Shown piece after piece: positions 54,491 through 64,000 of a stretch of 64,000 nucleotides of DNA (its first letter is position 1; every line of letters starts with the position of its first letter). This stretch comes from Cryptomeria japonica (lineage: Eukaryota > Streptophyta > Pinopsida > Cupressales > Cupressaceae). Location of the stretch: positions 188,836,391-188,900,390 of the forward strand of contig NC_081406.1 in NCBI RefSeq assembly GCF_030272615.1, written 5' to 3'. The position numbers and the translations under genes are program-made. The notes under the pieces were generated by a model that did no database searches, was not told where the DNA came from, and worked only from the letters and a program-made list of their open reading frames with translations.

Positions 54491-55617
54491 AGCATGTTGT
54501 ACATGGTGAGTTTCAAAAAGGTTTTGGCACGCAAAGATAAAGATTTATCTTGGGAATGATCAAATACATAGTATTATAGTGACAAACACGTGATGTGTTA
54601 CAAGATTCAAAGTGCGATGATCTAGGAGTGGTTGTAGATGCCTAGAAGAATGTAAAGTTGATTGCATGTATTCTAATGGTCAAGATTGAACCGATGTGTT
54701 TGTAATATCTATGAGAATTGTAGGGTTTGTGTTGTGTTACCGACCTATTGTATTTTTTATAACATCGATGGATTGATTGAAAGAGTGGTTGGAAAATTTG
54801 ATTAAGTGTGAAAGTGACTGTTGTCGAACCAAGAGGTGTGTTTGCAAAATGATGTGAAGGCATATAGGATTAGTAAAGGATTTGATTCAGCAAGGAAGTG
54901 TTATTTCCAGATCGGTCAAAGAACCTATTGTTCTATAACCATTACAATAGTAAAATCCCTTAACTAGGTAAGATTTAACAAGCTTGTTGTTGAAATCCTC
55001 TAACCAGGTGATCCATTAGCTTGGATTTGAAATCCTCCACTGAGGTTACCTTTAATAGGGTATTTGTAGTCAATCCCTTAACTGGGTGGTCCTTAACCAG
55101 ATCCGTTCGTAACAAAACATTCTTGTATAAGCTTCTCACAAGGCTTGTCTCCTAACAGGTTGAAATTCAAAAGAGTTCAAAATACTTGTGGGTATTCATC
55201 TCCACCTTGGTTTTTTCCATTTGGGTTTCCACATGAAAAATCATTGTGTCAAGTGGTGAATGATTTTGTGGATATGTTTTTGATATGGTTGATATGAATG
55301 ATTGGTAAATCTGCATAGATATATTTAAATAATTGGAAATGATCTGAAACATGTTACTACAGGTATTAGTGAAGTGGTTTAAGGTTTTCGTTGAAGGATA
55401 TTTAAGTTTTAGATCTGTTTCTTTATATCACTGAAATATTAGGTCAACCGGTAAGGTTTGACAGTGCTGCTGTAGTTTTGTTAAAGTGTCTAAACCGGTA
55501 AAATTTGTGTGTTGTTTTTGAGTTGAAAAAGAAGTTTGGTGAAAGCCTAGTTAGTTTTCTATCTACTGATTCACCCCCCCTCTCATTAGTTGACCGGATC
55601 TTTATAGTTTCGTCATA
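54491..55617 (+). repeat. LTR K: further copy of the G-family LTR, left part missing
   Basis: Starts abruptly after the end of the G 3' LTR in mid-LTR text (GTGAGTTTCAAAAAGG corresponds to about 52327) and runs to a C-tract and TTCGTCA. G probably inserted into this LTR; its left part would have been upstream of G and is lost with the 40220 truncation. Hairpin at 55188-55205 reads GTGGG/TCCAC. Confidence 0.75.
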
Positions 55618-56350
55618 TTATCCTTGTGTTCTTACTGGTAGGTGTCGCTCATTGCTTTCTTTTCATTGCAAATCCTATTATTGGTTTCTAGGCTGGTTCA
55701 TGTGCTCGATTCTAGATTTTCAGTTCATTTGAATTCTTTTCCGGCTAGTTATTGCTCCTGGTTGACTGTTTCTGGGTTTCGAGATAGTTCTTGTGCTTAC
55801 CAGTTGGTTTTCCTTCATTTCTAGAGTGGTTTCTTGGCATGTGGATCTATTTGGGGTCTTATCCAATGTTCTTTAGTGTGTGGCTAACCTTCTTGTTGAT
55901 CTGCAATTCTTGGTTGCTATTTTTTGGAAGAATTTCTTTCATTCTTAGGGCTGACCTAGTTACACATTTCATTTTCCTGCATTGGTAAATGTAATCTTTT
56001 GTGGCTGACCCGGATATGTTCCAGAGGTTATATATAGGGTATTATGTAATCTTTTGTAGAGGAGGAAGTAGAAATCAGAATAAGGATTGAGATTTGTGCT
56101 TAGTGATCTGGTTGATTCTGAGAGTCCTAGATGGATTGTATTTGGCTTGTAGCCTTCATGTAATCGATTGACTACCGGATGTTCTATTATGATTGTATGA
56201 TGATAACCGGTTGGTTGTCAGAGGTTCTAAGATAATGATATGATCTGTTAATGTAATATTTCTATGTTTTCTTGTTGCTTTCATTGTGTTACTCTTGTTG
56301 CATAAAGTGGTTAGTTCTCTTTTGAGGGTTTATTGGTTATGGTTGCATCA
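55618..56350 (+). repeat. Element L 5' LTR, left 100 bases missing
   Basis: From TGTGTTCTTACTGGTAGG on it matches 58550-59242 and ends GGTTGCATCA. The missing start is replaced by LTR K, so K inserted here first. Confidence 0.88.
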
Positions 56351-56352
56351 AT

Positions 56353-56365
56353 TGGGATTAGAGAT
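56353..56365 (+). other. Primer binding site of element L
   Basis: TGGGATTAGAGAT, a decayed iMet-type site two bases after the LTR. Confidence 0.7.
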
Positions 56366-56529
56366 AGTTATGAACTGGTTGGTGGAAGAGTTGTTTATAA
56401 ACCTTGAGGCATTCCTTTGGATGGACAGATCACCAATTGGAGGTAGGCTAGGCATGTGTTAAATAGATCTCTGAGTGAGAGGCAATTGAAACCGGTAGTC
56501 AGATCATCGAGTTGAGTTAGTTCACCAGA

Positions 56530-58440
56530 GTGGAAGAGGAGATGCCGCCTAGAAGGACGAACCCCCATAGAGTAGAGAAGAAGATGGAGGACTTCAAGAA
56601 TGAGGTGAGGAATGAAATCCAAAATGCATTGGCTGGTTTGCGGAGGAACCCTGAATCTGAGGATGAGTATGAAGAAGCCAGTGAAGAGCTTGAAGTGGAA
56701 GAGGCTAAAGGACCGAAAGATAGAATAGAGGAAATATTCTTGAGAGCAGTGGTGTAAGTGAGTAAAGTTCATAAAGTGGAAGTTTCAAAATTTTCCAGAA
56801 TATTGAACCTAAAGGATCTGATTGATTGGATCAGAGAGTTGGAAGATTACTTTGAGTTTGAGGATGTCAAGGACTTGCAGAGAGTCTAGTTGGCATAGAC
56901 TAAGTTGAAAGGGCATGTTGCCTTATGGTGGAAAGAATTGCAAAAAGACAGAGTGGAGAATGGTGAAATGAAGATCACCTGGTGGAGACAGATGGTTTCA
57001 AGATTGAAGGCCAAGTTCATACCAAGAGACTATGAGTTGAAATTGTTCAAGAAGTTGCAGAACCTGAAATAGAGAAACATGACTGTGAGAGAGTATACTG
57101 AGGAATTATACAAGGTAATGATTAGATCTAGACATAAAGAGATGGATAGAGAGAAGCTGGCGAGGTACATAAATGGACTTGCATTTAACATTCAGGATGA
57201 GATGAGTATGTTGAGGGTTTCCATAGTTGAAGTAGCTTACTAGTATGCTTTGAAGGCTAAGGAGAAGGTGAGAAGAAGACAACTGAATAACCCTAGAGGG
57301 AAGGAGAGATTCAAGGGACAAATGAGTACAAAGAAGTAGAATGTTGAAGATGAATCAAAACCTAAGTGGAGTAAAGAATCAGAACAAAAAACATAGAGGA
57401 AAGGTAGTGACAGTACCAACAGAGAATTTCCTGACAAATGTTTCAAGTGTGAGAAAATCAGACATAGATTTTATGAATGTAAGAAGGGAATGGAAAAAAG
57501 TTGTGTGGCAAATGAGGAACCAGAAGGTGAAGTTACCATAAATGAGTGTGCACCGGAGAAAGGAGAATCCCTTATATTCAGAAGAGTCATGATGGAGTAG
57601 AGAAATGAAGCTACCAGATCTACTCAGAGAAAGAGTCTTTTCCGGACTATGTACAAATCAGGTGGTAAGTGTTGCAAGGTTATTGTGGATAGTGGAAGTA
57701 CATATAATTTGGAAGTACAGATAATTTGGTATCTAAGGAGATGGTAGTGAAGCTTGGATTGAAGAGGCTTGAGAATCCTTGTCCTTACAAGGTAAGTTGG
57801 TTACAAGATGATAAAAAGTTAGAAGTAAAGGAACAATGTTTGGTGAATTTTAATATTGGGGCTTTTAGGGATGAGGTCTTGTGTGATGTATCTATGAGTG
57901 CTTGTCATATCTTATTGGGAAGACCTTGGCAGTTTGATAGAGGATCTATTTATGACTGTAGAAGAAACCTGATTACTATTGAGTAAGATGGAAAGAAGTT
58001 CACATTGACTTATTTGAAGGAGAAAGAGAAGGAGGTGAAGAATTTGAATCTTGAGAAAAGTTGTAGTACTAAGAAACCAGTTGTAGAGGTTATACCAGAA
58101 GATAGCATGAGTCTATTGAAGGGTCTGATAGATAAGCCCGATGGATAGATAGAACCAGATGACAAAAAGATTATGGTGACAAACTAGATGAAGTCTTGTG
58201 GCAAAAACAAATCAGATTTACAAAAGAAAGAAAGTAGTAAGCAAAGATAATGTGCAATTCTGAAGCAAGGGAAGAGAAACAAAGGGAGTCAGGGATTAGA
58301 GAATCCAATTGAGATCTCGGAGGAGCTAAAGAATAGGTTTGTAGATAAGGAAGATGTTTGGATTAGAAATAAGCATGGGGTATTTATTCTGAATCCTTTT
58401 CGATGTTCATGAGTTGCCTCTCAGGGAACATCTCTTTCTA
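56530..58440 (+). pseudogene. Element L Gag-protease relic
   Basis: Opens MEEEMPPRRTNPHRVEKKME, then a gypsy Gag (LKDLIDWIRELEDYFEFEDV, GHVALWWKELQKD, FIPRDYELKLFKKLQNL) similar in plan to Gag of H, and a knuckle CFKCEKIRHRFYEC with Arg where Gly is usual. The protease (VIVDSGSTYNL) is broken by a 17-base tandem duplication at about 57690-57723, after which the frame resumes (LVSKEMVVKLGLKRL ... CHILLGRPWQFD). More stops follow, and the text ends at the 3' LTR with no RT. Confidence 0.88.
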
Positions 58441-58451
58441 CCTGGGGTGTC

Positions 58452-59242
58452 TGATGTAGGAGCATCCTTGGTCTATGAGTAATCTTGCATCGACCAAAAA
58501 TATTTCCTTTCAGTTTAGTTCTTGTTCAGTTCAGTGTGCATTTTTTTGTGTTCCTACCGGTAGGTGCTGGTCATTGCTTTCTTTTCATTGTAGATCCTAT
58601 TTTTGGTTTCCAGGCTGGTTCATGTGCTCAATTCCAGATTTTCTAGTTCATTTGGATTCTTTTCTGGCTAGTTATCGCTCTTGGTTGACTGTTTCTGGGT
58701 TTTCCTTCATTTCTGGAGTGATTTATTGGTGTGTGGATCTATTTGGGGTCTTGTTCGATGTTCTTTGGTGTGTGGCCAACCATCCTACTGATCCACACTT
58801 CTTGGTTGTTATTTTCCAAAAGAATTTCTTTCATTCTTAGGGCCGACCTAGTTACACATTTCATTTTCCTGCATTGGTAAATGTAATCTTTTGTGGCCGA
58901 CCTGGATATGTTCCGAAGGGTATATATATGGTATTCTGTAATCATTTGTAGAGGAGGAAGTATAAATCAGAATAAGGATTGAGATTCATGATTATTTGTC
59001 TGGTTGATTCTAAGAGTCTTGGATGGATTGTATTTGGCTTGTAGCCTGCATGTAACCAGTTAACTACCAGATGTTCTATGATGATTGTATGATGATAACC
59101 GGTTGGTTGCCAGAGGTTCTAAAACAATGATATGATCTGTTAATGTAATCTTTCTATGTTTTCTTGTTGCTTTCATTGTGTTACTCTTGTTGCATAAGCC
59201 AGTCAGTTCTCTTTTAAGGGTTTACCGGTTATCGTTGCATCA
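58452..59242 (+). repeat. Element L 3' LTR (791 bases)
   Basis: TGATGTAGGAGCATCC to ATCGTTGCATCA. Matches 55618-56350. Its first 100 bases also match 12100-12210. Confidence 0.9.
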
Positions 59243-60661
59243 ATATCCCATTTTTTACCACACATATACAGAATCAAATCACATTGTCCATAAACCCAAA
59301 ATATCTTCTCTTCATAATCTCAAACCTTGTTTATCACAGGATATTGCATATCTATAATACACTTTTATACATATACATAAATTATAGACAAAATCCGTGA
59401 CCATAAAACACACGTATAGAATCTATTCACGGTATCCATAAAGCCATAACGGTTTACATCGATAAGCTCAAACCTCAAATGGAAAACCCCAAATATAGTT
59501 AAATTTCTTTGCAAGCTACACTCTGAATTTTATATCCCAATTTTTACCACACATATACAAAATCAAATCACATTGTCCATAAACCCAAAATACCTTCTCT
59601 TCATAAGCTCAAACCTCAAATGGAAAACCCCAAACACATATTGAACCAAAAAACACATGCACACATACACGCATACACAAACCCAAAAGACCTTACCTCG
59701 ATAAGTTGAAACCTCTAATGCAAAATCCCAAATACAGAATAAGTCAGATCTCTGAAAACCCTCTTCTTCTCCAAACAACCATCTATGAAGATGAAAAAAC
59801 CTCTAACAATACCTACAAAAACCACACAACCCAATTAACAATTTCAATTTTTTTAAAAATAAACAAAACAATGTCAATAAACAATGTTCGTGAGACTAAA
59901 ACACCTCACCTCCATTACCTTTAAACCCGAATACAAAATACAATAAACCCTCACAACCCTGCAAACACCAACCCTGACAATTTCTATGTTGCCTCGCACA
60001 TCACCCTTCTGCACATTCGAACAATAAAAAATGTTCTATGTGTCCATACCCATGTTTGTTAAACACACACCATCAAAAATGATCTTACAAAAACCATCAA
60101 TGCTCAAGGCAAGTGAATTAACTTCCTTGACAAGTGTACCATTGCCAACTCCACCCACCTCATTCCCAACATTCCCTCCGCCAAAACATAGAACTAAGCT
60201 TTTTCAAACTCCGAGCTACATACATGTCCACCTCCACATTTCCCATGAAACCCGCAAAAAAAAATGCATTAAAAAAGAAAAAATTTCTTAACCTTTTTCT
60301 GGCGCTGACAACTCCACTTTCTGACCACCGTGGTGACAATTTTATGGCAAGCTAACAATTTTCCGAGCAAAAGCCCACACTAGAGCCTATTGGATCAATG
60401 GAATAGTTTAATTCATCAAATGTTAGAATTATGTTGTATATTTTTATTAAAGAGAGACAATGTCAAATGCGACTTCAAGTTCTAAATATAATACCATTTA
60501 ATTATTCTATTTGAGCATAAATTCATTTAACTCTAAATTTAGAATTTGCACAAATTTAACATTTTTTAAGTAATTTATGAAGCATATAGATATATTATCT
60601 TTTTTTATGTATTTTTTAGTTTTTAAATTATTTTATGAATTATCCTTGTTCCTCATTCTTT
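59243..60661. other. Non-LTR flank with direct repeats
   Basis: A segment of about 75 bases (59241-59315: ATATCCCA, TTTACCACACATATACA, ATTGTCCATAAACCCAAAA) recurs at 59530-59605. A second block (GCTCAAACCTCAAATGG) occurs at 59465 and 59606, with a weaker third copy at 59703. The minus strand at about 60225-60055 is open for about 55 codons with coding-like text (VGNGTLVKEVNSLALSIDGF) but no start or partner exon, so I do not call a gene. Confidence 0.55.
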
Positions 60662-60704
60662 TACATACATACATACATACATACATGCATACATACATAC
60701 ATGC

Positions 60705-60744
<40 letters not shown>

Positions 60745-60779
60745 ACATATACATATACATGCACATATACATATACATA
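60662..60779. repeat. Compound microsatellite (TACA)n then (ATATAC)n
   Basis: 118 bases of tetramer TACA/TGCA repeats passing into hexamer ATATAC repeats. Confidence 0.97.
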
Positions 60780-60999
60780 ATACTTTATTCACATCTTCAA
60801 CATAATTCTTTTAGTTCCAATATATATTTTTTAATCTGTGATAATATGTATTTTATTAATTAAAATGTATGTAAATAGCAAACAAATTAGGGCCTTGCCT
60901 TGTTAATCTGTAACCACTACTATCCACTATTCAAGCCTACTAGAGTATGAGAGAAATTTTACAAACAATATATACCAAAACATACTATTCAAGTATCAA
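60780..60999. other. Unassigned A/T-rich stretch
   Basis: No gene or repeat recognised. Confidence 0.4.
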
Positions 61000-62270
61000 A
61001 ATTTGGCCATTAAGGTTGAACCCCAACTAACACTGCAACTACACATATTAATCAAACATAACCCCCAACACAACAAACAACTACAACTACCCACCCTAAA
61101 CCATTTCCTGTTTGCCAAGCTCATTTCCCTAGTAATCTCTTGGGCCGAAGCATATACCTCTGGAATTTTTCTACCACTTGGCCTCCTTGGCCATCCTTCG
61201 CTCAACTTCACACTCATGAACATAATCTTTCAACATTTACCAACTGACCCAAGCTTCCTCTGTAAGAGCCTCCTTGTCCAAGCTGTCATTTTGATGTAGG
61301 AGCACCAAAGTAGTTCATCCGGTTGGAGCAGTTAACAGTGGAGCTGCTTGAAGATAGTTGCATTTCTTCAAGTTTTTGGATTCTGAGTTGTGGATTTGGA
61401 TTTATCACCTTGAGATCATTGTCTTAAGCATGTTTGAGATTCATGGCATTCGGATTTTATTCCGGTGAGATATCCATTCCAATATTGTTTTGGTATTGGT
61501 GTGTTCTTACCGGTTGGTCTTGCAGTAAGTAAAGCGAAGATGAATTGGGTTACAAATGATTTCCGTAACTTGTGGATCATTAAGAGATGTTGTTTTGGGC
61601 TTGACCGATGCTCTTGGAGGTCCACACAAAGTTCTAAACATTATTGGAGGTGTTCTTGGTGATTTGGGCTGACATGTTATTGTTTGCATGTTTCATTATG
61701 AACCAGTTGATCTTTGGCCAACTTGATCGAGTTGTTGTTTCTTGTGGTGGGTATAAAGAATAAGTTTGGAGATTAATTTAAGGACAAAGGTCCAAGGAAG
61801 AATAGATCTAGAGTGGATCTAGTTTCTGAAGAGATTCTGGTCTGGAGGGACTGAGGTCCAGATCAATGCAAAACAGTACAAACTGTTACTGGAGGCCGAA
61901 TTGTTGAGCAGATGATCTGCGGATCATATATTTAAGTTGTAAGAATTGTTTTGTAATCTTGGGCTACGGTCCAGCATGTGTAAAGTGCGAGGGCATATGT
62001 AATTCATTAAACTATTCTAAGGATTTCTCTTTCTATTATTTTGGTTATATCTTGTGTTGTGTGAATCAATTATTGGTATCTTTCATGTTGATTGTGTTAT
62101 AGGCTGCAAGGCAGGGTTGTCCTTGATTGGATCTCCCTACCTTGTCTGCATCACATTCCATAGAAGGAATGGGTGAAATTCAATGTCACCATCTTCCGAG
62201 AGGATCTCCTCCCCAAACCAACATTGCAAACCCTTACCTGCCTCTTCTTTCTCCAGTATGGACATGAGTT
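61000..62270 (-). pseudogene. Gene-like relic of unknown type, split by a solo LTR
   Basis: With the solo LTR at 61292-62153 and one CATTC/CATTT copy removed, the minus strand from 62270 to about 61100 reads one frame: LMSILEKEEAGKGLQCWFGE, ILSEDGDIEFHPFLLWNDSL, DKEALTEEAWVSW, stop, MLKDYVHECEVERRMAKEAK, with further stops. The frame passes across the insertion site without a shift, and the text is unlike the retroelement proteins elsewhere in the window. I cannot assign a family. It may be a host pseudogene exon or another repeat. Confidence 0.4.
61292..62153 (+). mobile_element. Solo LTR related to element L (862 bases)
   Basis: TGATGTAGGAGCACC to CTTGTCTGCATCA, flanked by CATTT and CATTC (one change). 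The TGATGTAGGAGCA start and TGCATCA end are those of the L LTR, but the middle differs. No internal sequence. Confidence 0.82.
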
Positions 62271-63669
62271 TGATGGAATGATGAAAGAATAAGGATCTGG
62301 TCAACTACTGAGAGGGGGGGGGTGAATTAGTAGATAGAAAAACTGATAAACTTTCACCTTTCTTAGAAATAATCACTCAAAGTAAACTTGGAACTATCAA
62401 TGCACTATCACTGTCAAGATAAACTGGTTGATTGTTACAACAGATTAACAGTAAACAACTTGAAACTCTCAATTATCCAAATACTTTTACTTGACATAAT
62501 TAAAACTTCATTTCATATTGTTGTCGGTTATCATGTCATAACAAAGTGGCTTAAGAAGTTAAGAAAATCAACTATAGAAACACAACTACAAAAACATTCA
62601 CCACTTGACACAATATTTTTGATGTGGAAACCCAAATGGGAAAAATTACGGTGAGATGAGACTCACAAGATAACAATCTGAACTCTTCTAAAGTTCACCA
62701 TGTTAGGAGCCAAGCCTGTTAAAGATTTTACAAAAAGTCCTGTTAAGAACAAATCTTGTTAGGGACCACCCGGTTAAGGGATTGACTATAATGCCTTGTT
62801 AGAAGAAATACCCTGTGAGGAGTAACCTTTGTAAAGGATTTAGAATCCAAGCTAATGGATCACCTTGTTAGAGGATTTGAATAACACCAATCTTGTTAGA
62901 ACTTACCCTGATAAGGGATTTAACTATTGTAATTGTTAGAAAACAACATGAGTTTGTTGATATGTTTGAATAGCACTTCACTTTCTTGTTCAGATCCTTT
63001 TCATGCTCCTATCTGCCTTTACTCATACTACAGATACATCATTTGGTTCAGAAACCACACACTCAATTCAACTTTGCCAACACTACAACTAAAACAACTC
63101 ATCGACCTTATAAACAAATCAACTAGGTTGGTAACACAACAAAAACCTAATTCTCATAGAGATTACAAATAAGTCGGTTAAAGTATGACCATTGGATTAC
63201 ATAACAATGTCTACACATCATTCAAGAAAGCCTCAACAACTCCTTGATTACTGTTTCATCGAGATCAATAACTCATCATGTGCTTTGCATTACATGCAAT
63301 ATACTTGCTCATTCCCAAGATAAAAAACATTAACTCAATGTGCCAAAAACTCTTTGAAACTCTCTTTATACAATATGCATATGTGTCATAAGAATTACCG
63401 CTCACCATCAGATCATAAATCAATATAACCAATTCACCAGACTTAATCGGTTAGGGTTTATCAGAACAACAGGTAGGGTTTACCAGTTCAATTCTTCAAT
63501 ACTTAGAAATACCGGTTCACTTCACAAACTTGCCTACCGGTTACAATTTCTTTCACTTAGCTCTTCCTACCGGTTACAAAACAACATTACAACAATAACA
63601 TTCCCAATTTAATTGACATCAATGACAACATAACAAATCAATAATGCAATCTTCATGCAAATGCCAATA
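62271..63669 (-). repeat. 3' LTR of the right-hand copia element (1399 bases)
   Basis: Plus-strand TGATGGAATGATG to ATGCCAATA, the last bases a mutated CCAACA. Carries the G-tract (GAGAGGGGGGGGGTG near 62310), the hairpin with arms GTGAG/CTCAC (62651-62666) and TTGACATCAATG (63613-63624). Confidence 0.88.
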
Positions 63670-63683
63670 GTCTCCCCCTTTGG
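63670..63683 (-). other. Polypurine tract of the right-hand copia element
   Basis: The minus strand reads CCAAAGGGGGAGAC next to the LTR end. Confidence 0.88.
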
Positions 63684-64000
63684 CATTGATGGCAATATAA
63701 ATATCAATACCATTGATTGTTGTGATTATGAATAGGAATCTTAGTTTACATTTTACCATGTATTCTCCTTGTCTTTAGCTTGTCACTAGTTCTTCTCCCC
63801 ATAATCACATAGTTCTTCTCCTTGTTTAACAACAATGCCAAATTGAAAGTAAAACATGCAATGTCAAACTCACTATTCAACATCAACAACCTGCAACTTG
63901 ATGCTCCCCCTATGGAGTAACTCCACTTCTACATCAATCCTTCTGTAAAATTCTACAAGTAGCTCTAGGATTGATGTAATCTACATCATGCTCAATTGAC

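Larger units (their letters stand above)
55618..59242 (+). mobile_element. Element L: gypsy element with Gag and protease only
   Basis: Partial 5' LTR (to 56350), iMet-like primer site, Gag-protease relic and complete 3' LTR (58452-59242). Only 2.1 kb lies between the LTRs and no RT, RNase H or integrase is present. Whether pol was deleted in this copy or is missing in the family cannot be decided from one copy. Confidence 0.85.
62271..64000 (-). mobile_element. 3' end of a G-family copia element, cut by window edge
   Basis: LTR 62271-63669, polypurine tract and about 320 bases of 3' noncoding tail on the minus strand, matching the order in element G (51770-52063) in reverse: CCATCAATG arm, AAAGGGGGAGA tract, second purine tract (TGCTCCCCCTATGGAGTA at 63901). 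The rest of the element lies outside the window. Confidence 0.88.

Noticed and set aside
59563-59778. 71-codon minus-strand frame
   Set aside because: Lies across the direct repeats, with a VCVCVYVCMC-type low-complexity core; no support as a gene.
60577-60780. 67-codon open frame over the microsatellite
   Set aside because: Its C-terminal half is translated microsatellite (Tyr/Thr/Ile repeats).

Overview
The window is a stretch of large, repeat-laden nuclear DNA from a land plant. It consists almost wholly of LTR retrotransposons inserted into one another. Every coding domain I recognise is retroelement-derived (Ty1/copia and Ty3/gypsy Gag, protease, integrase, reverse transcriptase, RNase H, one chromodomain). 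I see no intact host gene, rRNA, tRNA or CRISPR. Long, eroded LTRs, many TAG/TAA codons in place of Gln or Trp, and nested elements fit a giant genome such as a gymnosperm's, but the sequence does not prove the taxon.

Layout, left to right. 1-6782: element A (minus), a gypsy-type element with an intact 1117-codon Gag-protease frame and no pol. 6911-7369: a short CACTA-like element. 7418-11277: element B (minus), a truncated copia with its 5' LTR. 12499-19340: element D (plus), a complete RT-less copia-like element with TSD CTATT. 19411-27450: element H (plus), a complete gypsy chromovirus, decayed. D and H both sit inside the left part of element I (plus, to about 33 kb), an RT-less element with a protease. 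33060-36497: a leader/LTR complex and a cluster of GGTTCAA repeats. 36498-40220: element E (minus), a decayed relative of A, cut off at 40220. 40221-54490: element G (plus), a copia with Gag, protease, integrase, RT and RNase H. G carries element F inside its 5' LTR (40627-47382, RT-less relative of D, TSD AGTTG) and solo LTR N inside its 3' LTR. G itself appears to sit in LTR K, which sits in the 5' LTR of gypsy element L (to 59242). 59243-62270: the only non-LTR-like stretch, with direct repeats, a microsatellite and a gene-like relic split by a solo LTR. 62271-64000: the 3' end of a G-like copia (minus) leaving the window.

How they fit together. Only H, G and (in part) B carry mobilisation enzymes. 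A, E, I, D, F and L have LTRs, primer binding sites and, in most cases, polypurine tracts but no reverse transcriptase, so they would have depended on enzymes supplied in trans. The most unusual system is the D/F pair: two diverged, TSD-flanked elements that share the same two non-pol proteins. One is a coiled-coil protein with four CCHC knuckles; the other is a protein of about 1000 residues that I cannot assign to a family. D and F share primer-binding, PPT and LTR motifs with the autonomous copia G.
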